Positions 53,384-62,097 of a DNA stretch of 64,000 bases are shown piece after piece. The position numbers and the translations under genes were made by a program. Source of the DNA: Shewanella schlegeliana (GTDB lineage: Bacteria; Pseudomonadota; Gammaproteobacteria; Enterobacterales; Shewanellaceae); assembly GCF_016765635.1 (NCBI RefSeq), contig NZ_JAESVD010000006.1, positions 124,001 to 188,000 on the forward strand, in the 5' to 3' direction. How positions within the stretch are numbered: the first letter of the stretch is position 1; each line of letters begins with the position of its first letter. The notes under the pieces are model-generated. The model ran no database searches, had not been told where the DNA came from, and worked only from the letters and a program-made list of their open reading frames with translations.

Positions 53384-54868
53384 TTACATCTGTGATAATA
53401 CAGGCAAAATTCGACTGACTTTATCAAAACTCTCTTGATATTCGGCGTCCACTTTGGAGTCGGCGACTATACCACCACCCGCCCAACAATAAAGCCTGCC
53501 TTCACTCGGTAGGCCGTTATCTGCTTCACCGCTATGCCTTTGGGCGACTAAAGTACGGATTGTAATACTAGTATCCATCTTACCGTCTTGGCTTATATAG
53601 CCAATAGAACCACAATAAATGCTTCTCCTAGAGGGTTCAAGTTCTTCGATGATCTCCATTGCACGGATCTTTGGTGCGCCAGTTATCGAGCCGCCGGGAA
53701 AACAAGCTCTTAATAGGTCGGTCGGACAAAGACCGGTTTTAAGGGTTGCAGTCACTGTGCTCACAAGATGATGAACGGCTGGAAAGCTCTCAACCTCAAA
53801 TAGTTTAGGGACGCTGACACTTCCTGGTGCGGCAACTTTTCCGATATCGTTACGCAGCAGGTCGACTATCATCAAGTTTTCGGCGCGATCTTTCTCGGAG
53901 TGCTTCAACTGTTTAGCAAGTGCACTGTCACGGCTCGCATCTATATCTCTTGGTAAAGTACCTTTAATTGGTTTGGTTTCGATTTTGCCATCTTGATGTT
54001 GGATAAAACGCTCAGGCGATATCGATAATAGTGCATGGGCCTCTAAACGAATAAATGCCGAAAAAGGTGCTCCGTTAGTTTGACGTAGTGTCTTATAAGC
54101 CTGCCATTCGTTACCGCTATAGTCCGCACTAAAACGTTGGGTTAGGTTTATTTGATAGCAATCGCCACTGTGGAGATATTCCTGTACCTTGTTAAACCTT
54201 TCTATATAGTCCTGCTCAGACAGTTGATTATGCCATTGGCTAGTTAGCTTAAACTCAGTTGAGACGTGATTTTGCTCAAGCTGAGACCCGAAGATGAGCG
54301 CTTTAAGTCTAAGTTCTACAGATTCTAATGCCTCTTGGGATTGATAATGCACCAACTGCCAGTATCTCTGCTGATAATCGAATACGAGTGCCCAGTCGTA
54401 TACGCCTAGGTTCATTTCTGCTAGTGCTATATCTTTGTGGGCTAGAGTCGGTAGCTTTTCGATACCCCGGGCTAAATCGTAGTTAAAACTCCCCATTACA
54501 CCACCAGAGAATAGCTGCTGACTGGTTTTAGCCTGTGGGTAATACTCGTTAATGACTTGTTTAACTACATCGAAGGGATCCCCTTGTTGTTGAGTCATCA
54601 ATGGGGGAATGTGGCTTGCCTGTTTGCACAGGCTAAACAGAGGCGTTCTGTCCTTAGTTCGGGTCACAATTGTTGATTGGGCCTGAGTGACAATAGTGGC
54701 TACAGGTTCTGCACAGATCACATCAAATCTAGCGTCAATGTGATCTGCATTGGCTGAGTCAAGCAGAATTGACCAAGGAATAGCCGAAAAATAATCAAAA
54801 ACTTGAGTTGTGCTCAAATTCCAATCAAGACGCTTTGTGAAAACTGCATTTTGCGTCATTTTGTTCAT
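53384..54868 (-). CDS. pabB: Aminodeoxychorismate synthase component I
   Basis: A 494-residue chorismate-utilising enzyme for p-aminobenzoate (folate) synthesis. The catalytic core has CYQINLTQRFSADYSG, KPIKGTLPRDIDAS, AENLMIVDLLRNDIG and FPGGSITGAPKIRAMEIIEE, then GRLYCWAGGGIVADS. The PIKGT lysine-containing motif marks PabB and separates it from TrpE. The N-terminal domain is diverged. It is followed by the Nudix gene. Confidence 0.93.
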   Translation of the reverse strand: MNKMTQNAVFTKRLDWNLSTTQVFDYFSAIPWSILLDSANADHIDARFDVICAEPVATIVTQAQSTIVTRTKDRTPLFSLCKQASHIPPLMTQQQGDPFDVVKQVINEYYPQAKTSQQLFSGGVMGSFNYDLARGIEKLPTLAHKDIALAEMNLGVYDWALVFDYQQRYWQLVHYQSQEALESVELRLKALIFGSQLEQNHVSTEFKLTSQWHNQLSEQDYIERFNKVQEYLHSGDCYQINLTQRFSADYSGNEWQAYKTLRQTNGAPFSAFIRLEAHALLSISPERFIQHQDGKIETKPIKGTLPRDIDASRDSALAKQLKHSEKDRAENLMIVDLLRNDIGKVAAPGSVSVPKLFEVESFPAVHHLVSTVTATLKTGLCPTDLLRACFPGGSITGAPKIRAMEIIEELEPSRRSIYCGSIGYISQDGKMDTSITIRTLVAQRHSGEADNGLPSEGRLYCWAGGGIVADSKVDAEYQESFDKVSRILPVLSQM

Positions 54869-55046
54869 CTGTTAACCCTATCTAAAATGTGATGTTTAAC
54901 TAAAACTCGTGAAAGAGTATCATATTGCTTACACAAGTAATAAAAACAAAACACGTGAGCTTTAATGGCGACTGAAGTCATTCACACTAGCAAGTGGCAG
55001 TGTGGTTTCAGCCGATTAATAAGTGTCTGCTAAAAAGGAAGTGTCT

Positions 55047-56567
55047 GTGAGCAAAGAAGTCCCTGTAATCAAGCAAGCCGATCTCATTGAAAGCGTTGCT
55101 GATGCCCTACAATATATCTCCTATTATCACCCGAAAGACTTTGTAGATTCTATGGCTGAGGCCTATGAGCGTGAACAAAGCGCTGCCGCTAAGGACGCGA
55201 TTGCACAAATTCTTATCAATTCTCGCATGTCGGCCGAAGGTAAACGTCCGCTTTGCCAAGATACGGGTATTGTGACCTGTTTCGTTAAGATTGGCATGGG
55301 TGTGCAATGGGATAAGACAGATTTAACCGTTCAAGAGATGGTTGATGAAGGCGTTCGCCGAGCTTATACCAATCCGGATAACCCATTGCGTGCATCCATT
55401 GTTGCCGATCCCGCTGGTGGACGTAAAAACACTAAAGACAACACGCCATCTGTTGTGCATGTTGAAATGGTTCCAGGTAATCATGTTGAAGTGGCTATTG
55501 CTGCTAAAGGTGGTGGCTCAGAGAATAAATCGAAAATGGTGATGTTGAACCCTTCTGACGACATCGCTGCATGGGTTGAAAAGACACTGCCTACGATGGG
55601 AGCGGGTTGGTGTCCACCAGGAATGCTTGGCATAGGCATTGGTGGCACCGCTGAGAAAGCGGCTGTTATGGCAAAAGAGTCCCTAATGGATCCTATCGAT
55701 ATCCATGAGCTTCAGGCTCGCGGCGCAGAAACGACTGATGAAAAGTTGCGCCTAGATATTTTTGAACGCGCAAATAAACTGGGTATTGGTGCTCAAGGTC
55801 TAGGTGGTGTGACTACGGTACTGGATATTAAGATTAAGTCAGCACCGACTCATGCTGCATCAAAACCTGTGGTGATGATCCCTAACTGCGCAGCTACCCG
55901 TCATGTTCATTTCCACTTAGATGGTACAGGCCCTGCGGATCTAACCCCTCCTTCACTGGAAGATTGGCCAGAAATCACTTGGGAAGTGGGTGAGAGCGTG
56001 CGCCGCGTCGATCTAAATACGGTTACTCAAGAAGAGATGCAGCAGTGGAAGAGTGGTGACACCTTGTTACTTAACGGCAAGATGCTAACGGGTCGTGATG
56101 CTGCGCATAAGCGTATTCAAAGCTTGATTGAAAGTGGTGAAGGGCTACCTGACGGGGTGGACTTTAAGGGCAAGTTTATCTACTACGTAGGTCCTGTCGA
56201 TCCTGTCGGTGATGAAGTGGTTGGCCCTGCGGGTCCGACGACAGCAACGCGTATGGACAAGTTTACCGATCTGATGCTCGATAAAACGGGATTGATGGGG
56301 ATGATTGGTAAGGCTGAACGCGGTCCTGCGACAGTCGAATCGATCAAGAATCATAAATCTTGCTACTTGATGGCTGTTGGCGGCGCTGCGTATCTAGTCT
56401 CTAAAGCGATTAAGCACGCTCGTGTGGTTGCATTTGAAGATCTTGGTATGGAAGCCATCTATGAGTTCGATGTTAAGGATATGCCTGTCACTGTCGCAGT
56501 AGATGCTGAGGGCGTAAATGCTCACGAAACCGGGCCTGCTATTTGGAAAGTAAAGCTAGAAGGCTAA
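55047..56567 (+). CDS. Class I fumarate hydratase
   Basis: An oxygen-sensitive [4Fe-4S] fumarase of the FumA/FumB type (506 residues from the chosen start), interconverting fumarate and malate in the TCA cycle. The N-terminal alpha region has RPLCQDTGIVTCFVKIG with a cluster Cys; other ligand regions are MIPNCAATRHVHFHLDG and NHKSCYLMAVGGAAYLVS. The C-terminal beta region has GKMLTGRDAAHKRI and YYVGPVDPVGDEVVGPAGPT. I chose the GTG at 55047 with AAGGA seven bases upstream over the GTG at 55023. E. coli fumA/fumB enzymes are about 548 residues. Confidence 0.95.
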   Translation: MSKEVPVIKQADLIESVADALQYISYYHPKDFVDSMAEAYEREQSAAAKDAIAQILINSRMSAEGKRPLCQDTGIVTCFVKIGMGVQWDKTDLTVQEMVDEGVRRAYTNPDNPLRASIVADPAGGRKNTKDNTPSVVHVEMVPGNHVEVAIAAKGGGSENKSKMVMLNPSDDIAAWVEKTLPTMGAGWCPPGMLGIGIGGTAEKAAVMAKESLMDPIDIHELQARGAETTDEKLRLDIFERANKLGIGAQGLGGVTTVLDIKIKSAPTHAASKPVVMIPNCAATRHVHFHLDGTGPADLTPPSLEDWPEITWEVGESVRRVDLNTVTQEEMQQWKSGDTLLLNGKMLTGRDAAHKRIQSLIESGEGLPDGVDFKGKFIYYVGPVDPVGDEVVGPAGPTTATRMDKFTDLMLDKTGLMGMIGKAERGPATVESIKNHKSCYLMAVGGAAYLVSKAIKHARVVAFEDLGMEAIYEFDVKDMPVTVAVDAEGVNAHETGPAIWKVKLEG

Positions 56568-56627
56568 TTAACAGAAAAGCTGAATTGTAAGCTTTGAGTG
56601 GCTAATTTGTTTACCATTAGCCTTAAG

Positions 56628-56656
56628 AATGGCTTAGGCGTATTGCTTAAGCCATT
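56628..56656 (+). terminator. Possible terminator after fumarase
   Basis: A 9-bp perfect stem (AATGGCTTA and TAAGCCATT, loop 11) followed by a T-rich stretch, 61 bases past the stop. Confidence 0.5.
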
Positions 56657-56780
56657 TATTTTGGCTAATGTGCAGAACAACCCATAAATGTACAAGTTGC
56701 GTAACTGACAAGTAACAATCATAAATTGATCACTAAAAGCTTTTAACGTTACCTTTAACTATAAGAATAAGATTATAACG

Positions 56781-58847
56781 ATGAAAAAAACTGCAATCAT
56801 AATGGCGCTTGCATCGGCTGGAGCCGTCTTTAGCGCTCAGGCCGCGTCACAATCACCTTTCACTGTGCAAGATCTCGTTAAAATGAATAAGCTTCATTCG
56901 GCAGCTTTGTCTAACGATGGCACTAAAATTGTTTATGCCGTGAAAAATATTGATGCAGAAGGTGAGGCTAGTACTGACCTTTACATTCAAGATCTAACTT
57001 CTAGCACATCACAAGCAAAACAACTTACCAGTGCCGAGGGTACAGAGCATAGCGTCGCTTTTGCGCCTAATGACAAGAGCATCTACTTCTTAGCGGCACG
57101 TAATGGTTCAAGCCAAGTGTATAAACTTGCACTCGATGGTGGCGAAGCGACTCAGGTTACTGATTTCCCGCTAGATGTAGAAGGCTTTAAGTTATCTCAA
57201 GATGGTAAACAAGTCGTGGTGAATATGCGCGTATTCCCCGAGTGTAAAGATTTGGCTTGCTCGAAAGATAAGTTTGAAGCGGAAGCTAATCGAGATACCA
57301 CAGGACGTGAATACAAGCAGCTGATGGTGCGTCACTGGGATACTTGGAGTGACCATTCTAGAAGTCACCTATTTGTGGCTCAATTAAATGGTGAGAAGGT
57401 AAATGGTGAGAAAGTCACTTCTGCTGTCGACGTCACCGCGGGGCTGGATACTGAAACACCGCCAAAACCCTTCTCTGGCATGGAAGAAGTGACCTTTACG
57501 CCTGACGGCAAGTACGTTGTTTACACCGCCAAAGCACCAGGAAAAGATCAGGCTTGGATCACAAACTACGATCTATGGCAGGTAAGCGTTGCTGGTGGTG
57601 AGGCGAAGAATCTAACAGAATCAAATAAAGCTTGGGATGCACACCCAACTTATTCTGCCGATGGCCGCTACTTAGCCTACTTTGCGATGACAAAGCCGGG
57701 TTTTGAAGCCGATCGTTACCGCATCATGTTACGTGATACCGTGACAGGACAAGAGAAAGAGGTTGCGCCGCTATGGGATCGTAGCCCAAGCTCTTTAGCT
57801 TTTGGTAAAGATAACAAAACCTTGTACGTTACTGCGCAAGATGTTGGCCAAGTGTCAATCTTCGAAGTTAACACCCAATTTGGCGACGTTAAGACTATCT
57901 ATAACGAAGGTAGTAACAGCGTTGTAGGCGTGAATAACGACAAGATTGTCTTTAGTCATAAATCACTTGTTGAGCCAGGCGATCTCTATACGATTAACCT
58001 TGATGGGCAAAATCTTAATCGTTTAACCGAGGTAAACAAGGAAAAGCTAGCTAAGGTTAAGTTTGGTGAATACCAGCAATTTAGTTTTAAAGGCTGGAAT
58101 AACGAAGAAGTCTACGGCTACTGGATCAAGCCTGCTAATTATAAAGCTGGTGAGAAGTACCCAATCGCTTTCTTGGTTCATGGTGGTCCACAAGGTTCAT
58201 TTGGGAATTCATTCAGCAGCCGCTGGAACCCGCAGTTGTGGGCGGGAGCGGGTTATGGGGTCGTAATGATCGACTTCCATGGCTCTACCGGTTATGGGCA
58301 AGCTTTCACCGACTCAATTACTCAAGACTGGGGTGGTAAGCCACTTGAAGATCTGCAAAAGGGTCTAGCAGCTGTGACTAAGCAGCAGAAATGGCTCGAT
58401 GGTGACAATGCATGTGCCTTAGGCGGCTCATACGGCGGTTACATGATGAACTGGATCCAAGGTAACTGGAATGACGGCTTTAAGTGTCTAGTTAACCATG
58501 CTGGTCTTTTTGATATGCGCTCAATGTACTACGTGACCGAGGAGCTGTGGTTCCCTGAGTTCGAGTTTGGTGGTACCTACGAGAAGAACAAAGAGCTGTA
58601 TGAGAAGTTTAATCCGGTAAACTACGTAGAGAACTGGAAAACACCAATGCTTGTTATCCACGGCGAGAAAGACTTCCGTGTACCATATGGCCAAGGCTTA
58701 GCAGCCTTTACCTATATGCAACGTAACGGTATTCCATCAGAATTACTTATCTATCCTGATGAAAACCACTGGATCTTGACGCCTGAGAACCTAGAGCAGT
58801 GGTATGCCAATGTTCTAGGCTGGATGGATCGTTGGACCGAGAAATAA
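56781..58847 (+). CDS. Secreted S9-family prolyl oligopeptidase
   Basis: A 688-residue periplasmic or secreted serine peptidase. A signal peptide ends VFSAQA. The first 400 residues form WD/TolB-like beta-propeller repeats (e.g. HPTYSADGRYLAYFAM, VTFTPDGKYVVYTA). The alpha/beta hydrolase domain has the nucleophile in GGSYGGYMMNW, the Asp in IHGEKDFRVPYG and the His in DENHWILTP. Such enzymes release dipeptides or short peptides from proline- or alanine-containing substrates. Monocistronic with a strong terminator. Confidence 0.93.
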   Translation: MKKTAIIMALASAGAVFSAQAASQSPFTVQDLVKMNKLHSAALSNDGTKIVYAVKNIDAEGEASTDLYIQDLTSSTSQAKQLTSAEGTEHSVAFAPNDKSIYFLAARNGSSQVYKLALDGGEATQVTDFPLDVEGFKLSQDGKQVVVNMRVFPECKDLACSKDKFEAEANRDTTGREYKQLMVRHWDTWSDHSRSHLFVAQLNGEKVNGEKVTSAVDVTAGLDTETPPKPFSGMEEVTFTPDGKYVVYTAKAPGKDQAWITNYDLWQVSVAGGEAKNLTESNKAWDAHPTYSADGRYLAYFAMTKPGFEADRYRIMLRDTVTGQEKEVAPLWDRSPSSLAFGKDNKTLYVTAQDVGQVSIFEVNTQFGDVKTIYNEGSNSVVGVNNDKIVFSHKSLVEPGDLYTINLDGQNLNRLTEVNKEKLAKVKFGEYQQFSFKGWNNEEVYGYWIKPANYKAGEKYPIAFLVHGGPQGSFGNSFSSRWNPQLWAGAGYGVVMIDFHGSTGYGQAFTDSITQDWGGKPLEDLQKGLAAVTKQQKWLDGDNACALGGSYGGYMMNWIQGNWNDGFKCLVNHAGLFDMRSMYYVTEELWFPEFEFGGTYEKNKELYEKFNPVNYVENWKTPMLVIHGEKDFRVPYGQGLAAFTYMQRNGIPSELLIYPDENHWILTPENLEQWYANVLGWMDRWTEK

Positions 58848-58871
58848 TCGAGACTCTTAAGCGTTAGTCAT

Positions 58872-58908
58872 AAACAAAAAGCCAGAATCTAATTCTGGCT
58901 TTTTGTTT
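58872..58908 (+). terminator. Rho-independent terminator after the S9 peptidase
   Basis: A perfect 17-bp stem (starting AAACAAAAAGCCAGAAT) with a 3-base loop, ending in a T-rich run, 24 bases past the stop. Because both arms carry A/T runs it may work in both directions. Confidence 0.92.
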
Positions 58909-59010
58909 TTCAGGGTTGAAAAACGGTTACAACAAGGGATAAACGATAGACAATCGTGATGAGCTATAGCGGGTTTGGTTACCTTGGTTTATTAGTAAGC
59001 TTTACAGTGC

Positions 59011-59577
59011 TTAGCAGTCTTCAGTATAAGTTCGAACGCTATACTCTCGCACCGATGTAGGGGCGCTGTATTCAACATGGCACTGAAAGTCACCTTCTCG
59101 GATCTCACTGAGTTTGCTTTGCCACTCGATAGGTACAATCGCGACCGAACCCAAATTTGTTGGTACCACTGTAAATAAGAAGCTCGTTTCAGGTAAGCCA
59201 AATACTTCACGATAATTGTCACCAATAGCATCGCCAGATGAAAGAGGAGACAGTGGATAACCTAAGCTGACATAGACTCGAGTGCCGGATACGTCGACGA
59301 AGTATTGCCCAACTCTGACATCCCAGTTTGGATGATCGGCACACTGAAAGCTACAACCAGTGAGACGCTCAATATTATCAATCACACTTTTGCTGTGGAT
59401 CAGCTGGTTTTGTTTACTGATTTGAGCTGCAACTCCCTTTATCTGAGCAATATGGGCATCACGACTAAAGCTTAGATATTTACTCGTTGCGATTACGGCG
59501 ATTATCCCCAATATGATAATGACGGCTGTCAGCTCTAGAAGTGTAAATCCACGGATGCGATAGCGATTTAATAACAT
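59011..59577 (-). CDS. Orphan type IV prepilin-like protein
   Basis: A 188-residue protein with a class III signal: leader MLLNRYRIRG, then FTLLELTAVIIILGIIAVIA with the conserved Glu at position 5 of the processed form. The C-terminal domain has two closely spaced cysteines (TGCSFQCADHPNWDVRVG) and a terminal ISTYTEDC-like RTYTEDC, suggesting a disulfide-stapled pilin head. It resembles MSHA-type minor pilins, but no mshA/pil genes are adjacent. It would be processed by PilD, not TadV. No Shine-Dalgarno was obvious before the ATG. Confidence 0.82.
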   Translation of the reverse strand: MLLNRYRIRGFTLLELTAVIIILGIIAVIATSKYLSFSRDAHIAQIKGVAAQISKQNQLIHSKSVIDNIERLTGCSFQCADHPNWDVRVGQYFVDVSGTRVYVSLGYPLSPLSSGDAIGDNYREVFGLPETSFLFTVVPTNLGSVAIVPIEWQSKLSEIREGDFQCHVEYSAPTSVREYSVRTYTEDC

Positions 59578-59609
59578 AGTGAGCGGCCTATTTTTACAAA
59601 AGCACGCAG

Positions 59610-59634
59610 GTTATCGGGCATTTAACCCGATAAC
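59610..59634. repeat. Perfect hairpin in the leader of the prepilin gene
   Basis: GTTATCGGG and CCCGATAAC form a 9-bp perfect stem with a 7-base loop, 33 bases upstream of the prepilin ATG. No T-run follows on either strand, so it looks more like an operator or leader structure than a terminator. Confidence 0.45.
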
Positions 59635-59879
59635 AACCACATACCGATACAGCTTGATACATTTTGAGTAAACCGTGAGTAGTTTCACATTTGCCTGGGG
59701 GCTGCATGTGAGTTAGCTTCGTTTCTGTACGTGAGTAAGTTTAGTTGCTAGCCTATTTTCAGCCTTTTTGTTTGAGGCTGGGTGGGTAGCCGTGATGGTG
59801 TAGACAAGTTGTATAAATGACTCAATATTGCTATTACAGTTAGGATTAGACCAATCAGTATAAGAAGTTGATCTACTCA

Positions 59880-59976
59880 GAGCGTTTTTGGCAAACTAAT
59901 TCAAGGCTAATAACTGAAAGAATGGTTACTCCCTTATGAAGCTGTTCAACGCAGAAGTAGGCAGCTAAAAACGCTC
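59880..59976. repeat. 97-bp element with terminal inverted repeats
   Basis: GAGCGTTTTTGGC at the left end is matched by GCTAAAAACGCTC at the right end: a 13-bp inverted repeat with one mismatch enclosing about 70 bases. Size and structure fit a small dispersed repeat or MITE-like element. Only one copy is visible here, so repeat status is not proven. Confidence 0.45.
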
Positions 59977-60070
59977 CAGAATGGCGAGTGTTAGCGACTT
60001 TGATACTGTGACTCTTAAGGAACAAGAGGGAGCTGAAACCTAGAATAACTATGCTCTTCACTCGTTGCAA

Positions 60071-60107
60071 ACCACATGGATGTGGTGAATGTCATTAATG
60101 CAGGAGC
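60071..60107. repeat. Tandem hairpins, REP-like
   Basis: Two short perfect hairpins follow one another: ACCACA-TGGA-TGTGGT, then AATGC-AGGA-GCATT. Both have a four-base loop ending GGA. This paired arrangement resembles the short palindromic repeats scattered between Shewanella genes; assignment rests on structure only. Confidence 0.45.
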
Positions 60108-60314
60108 ATTTAATTACCTTGTCTCAGTGCCGCTAAACTCTCGCTGAGCGACCAAATCTTTATACTGATTGGTATTATTGCTGTGATTAAAATAGAAGGG
60201 ATTTAAATTTCCTCTGCCAAGTTTGGCAGGAAAATACAGATTAAAGCCATTTTTTAGGGCTTAGCTGCGTTCAAATAAATGAATGACTAATAATTGTTTG
60301 GTCTTAATGATAAG

Positions 60315-60341
60315 TAAAAAGGCCTACACAGGGTAGGCCTT
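60315..60341 (-). terminator. Rho-independent terminator after aceA
   Basis: AAGGCCTAC and GTAGGCCTT form a 9-bp perfect stem with a 5-base loop, followed on the minus strand by T residues (60315-60320). It lies about 60 bases past the aceA stop. Confidence 0.85.
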
Positions 60342-60403
60342 AAGTAATTAGCTCATTGTCGTCAAGTTAGTCCACTTCAAAAACTAACTGCGATAATGAC
60401 GAC

Positions 60404-61987
60404 TTAGCTAAATTGGTTCATGGTGTTGTCTTTACCGGAAGCCTTCAAAGCTTGATCTCCAGAGAAGTACTCTTTGTGATCATCCCCCATATCAGAACCT
60501 GCCATGTTTTGGTGCTTAACACATGCAATACCTTGGCGGATCTCCTTACGTTGCACGTTAGCCACGTAACCTAGCATGCCTTGGTCACCGAAATACTCTT
60601 TTGCTAGGTTATCGGTAGACAGCGCAGCCGTATGGTAAGTCGGTAAAGTAATCAAGTGATGGAAAATGCCCGCTTCACGTGCAGCATCTGCTTGGAAGGT
60701 TCGGATCTTCTCATCTGCTTGTACTGCTAGCTCTGTGCCGTCGTAATCGATACTCATTAGCTTATCACGGTTATAAGCTGATACATCTTGACCAGACTCT
60801 TGCATTGTATCAAACACCTGTTGGCGGAAGTTGAGCGTCCAGTTAAACGAAGGAGAGTTGTTATAAACCAGCTTCGCATTCGGAATCGTTTCACGGATCT
60901 TATTTACCATTGCACCAATCTGAGCAACGTGAGGCTTCTCTGTTTCAATCCAAAGCAGATCAGCACCATTTTGTAGAGAGGTAATGCAATCAAGCACACA
61001 GCGCTCTTCACCGGTCCCTGCTCGGAACTTAAATAGACCGTTTGGTAATCGAGCAGGCTTTACAAGCTGTCCGTTTTGTTGAAATACCACATCGCCATTT
61101 GCAAGTTTGCCCGCATCAACCGCTTCTACCTCTAAGAAAGAATTATACTTGTCCCCTAGATCGCCAGCCTCGCTTGTTACTGCAATCTTTTGTGTAAGAC
61201 CTGCACCTAGTGAGTCAGTACGGGCAACGATAACACCATCATCGATTCCTAGCTCTAAGAAGGCATAACGAACGGCGTTGATCTTAGCTAAGAACTCAAC
61301 ATGAGGCACAGTAACTTTACCGTCTTGGTGACCACACTGCTTGACATCAGATACCTGGTTTTCTAATTGAATACAGCAGGCTCCGGCTTCAATCATCTGC
61401 TTAGCCATCAAGTAGGTGGCTTCTTCGTTACCGAAACCAGCATCGATATCGGCAATAATGGGGACCACATGAGTTTCAAAGTTATCAATTTTTGTCTGAA
61501 TCGCAGGTTTATCGTTTTCACTAGCTGCATCGAGTTGACGGAATAGGCCGCCTAATTCGCGGGCATCTGCTTGGCGTAGGAAGGTATATAGCTCTTTAAT
61601 AAGTGATGCGACAGATGTCTTCTCGTGCATAGACTGGTCCGGTAGTGGGCCAAACTCACTTCGAAGTGCGGCAACCATCCAACCAGAAAGATAAAGGTAA
61701 CGACGTTTAGTGGTCAGTAGATGTTTCTTAATAGAGATCATCTTTTGTTGACCGATAAATCCATGCCAGCAACCTAGTGATTGAGTGTACTGCGACGAAT
61801 CTTTGTCGTAGTTGTTCATATCTTCACGCATGATCTTAGCAGTGTACTTGGCAATATCTAATCCAGTTTTGAAACGATTTTGTAGACGCATACGTGCTAC
61901 AGACTCTGGGTTGATTGCGTTCCATGCACTACCTTCAGCATTAATCAAGGTAGCAGCTTCATCGATGTTAGTTCTGTAATTTGTCAT
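60404..61987 (-). CDS. aceA: Isocitrate lyase, long form
   Basis: A 527-residue enzyme splitting isocitrate into glyoxylate and succinate, the first step of the glyoxylate shunt. The active-site cysteine motif is VKQCGHQDGKV (KQCGH in place of KKCGH, as in the long-form lyases of Pseudomonas type). Other motifs are PIIADIDAGFGNEEATYLM and VYNNSPSFNWTLNF. It is about 90 residues longer than E. coli AceA (434). AAAGGAA lies seven bases before the ATG. It diverges from a LysR gene and ends at its own terminator. Confidence 0.96.
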   Translation of the reverse strand: MTNYRTNIDEAATLINAEGSAWNAINPESVARMRLQNRFKTGLDIAKYTAKIMREDMNNYDKDSSQYTQSLGCWHGFIGQQKMISIKKHLLTTKRRYLYLSGWMVAALRSEFGPLPDQSMHEKTSVASLIKELYTFLRQADARELGGLFRQLDAASENDKPAIQTKIDNFETHVVPIIADIDAGFGNEEATYLMAKQMIEAGACCIQLENQVSDVKQCGHQDGKVTVPHVEFLAKINAVRYAFLELGIDDGVIVARTDSLGAGLTQKIAVTSEAGDLGDKYNSFLEVEAVDAGKLANGDVVFQQNGQLVKPARLPNGLFKFRAGTGEERCVLDCITSLQNGADLLWIETEKPHVAQIGAMVNKIRETIPNAKLVYNNSPSFNWTLNFRQQVFDTMQESGQDVSAYNRDKLMSIDYDGTELAVQADEKIRTFQADAAREAGIFHHLITLPTYHTAALSTDNLAKEYFGDQGMLGYVANVQRKEIRQGIACVKHQNMAGSDMGDDHKEYFSGDQALKASGKDNTMNQFS

Positions 61988-62097
61988 GTGTCTATTCCTT
62001 TAACAATATGATTAGCGGCGATTGATTACGTTGAAAATATTAGTAAGATTTGTTTAAATAAGTCTAATTTATAGTTTCTATATCCGGTATTTGTTTT
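61988..62097. promoter_or_regulatory. Divergent promoter region aceA / LysR
   Basis: A 110-bp AT-rich gap between divergent aceA and the LysR-type gene, where LysR proteins usually bind to control both themselves and the neighbour. I could not pick a single T-N11-A palindrome with confidence. Confidence 0.45.

Larger units (their letters stand above)
59578..60403. other. Gene-poor interval with inverted repeats
   Basis: 826 bases between the prepilin gene and aceA, both transcribed leftward. It contains a perfect 9-bp hairpin at 59610-59634 in the prepilin leader, a 97-base segment bounded by imperfect 13-bp inverted repeats (59880-59976), two tandem hairpins (60071-60107), a hairpin at 60208-60234, and the aceA terminator. 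A 65-codon minus-strand frame at 59873-60070 has no ribosome-binding site and lies on the repeat, so I do not call it. Confidence 0.6.

Noticed and set aside
54888..54912. CRP site upstream of fumarase (AAATGTGATGTTTAACT)
   Set aside because: Only the left half-site fits; the right half does not match.
59873..60070. 65-codon minus-strand ORF in the gene-poor interval
   Set aside because: It lies over the inverted-repeat element and lacks a Shine-Dalgarno; it is better explained as a chance frame on a repeat.
59578..60403. CsrB-like sponge RNA
   Set aside because: Only two GGA-loop hairpins were found, far fewer than the many repeated GGA hairpins of CsrB-type RNAs.
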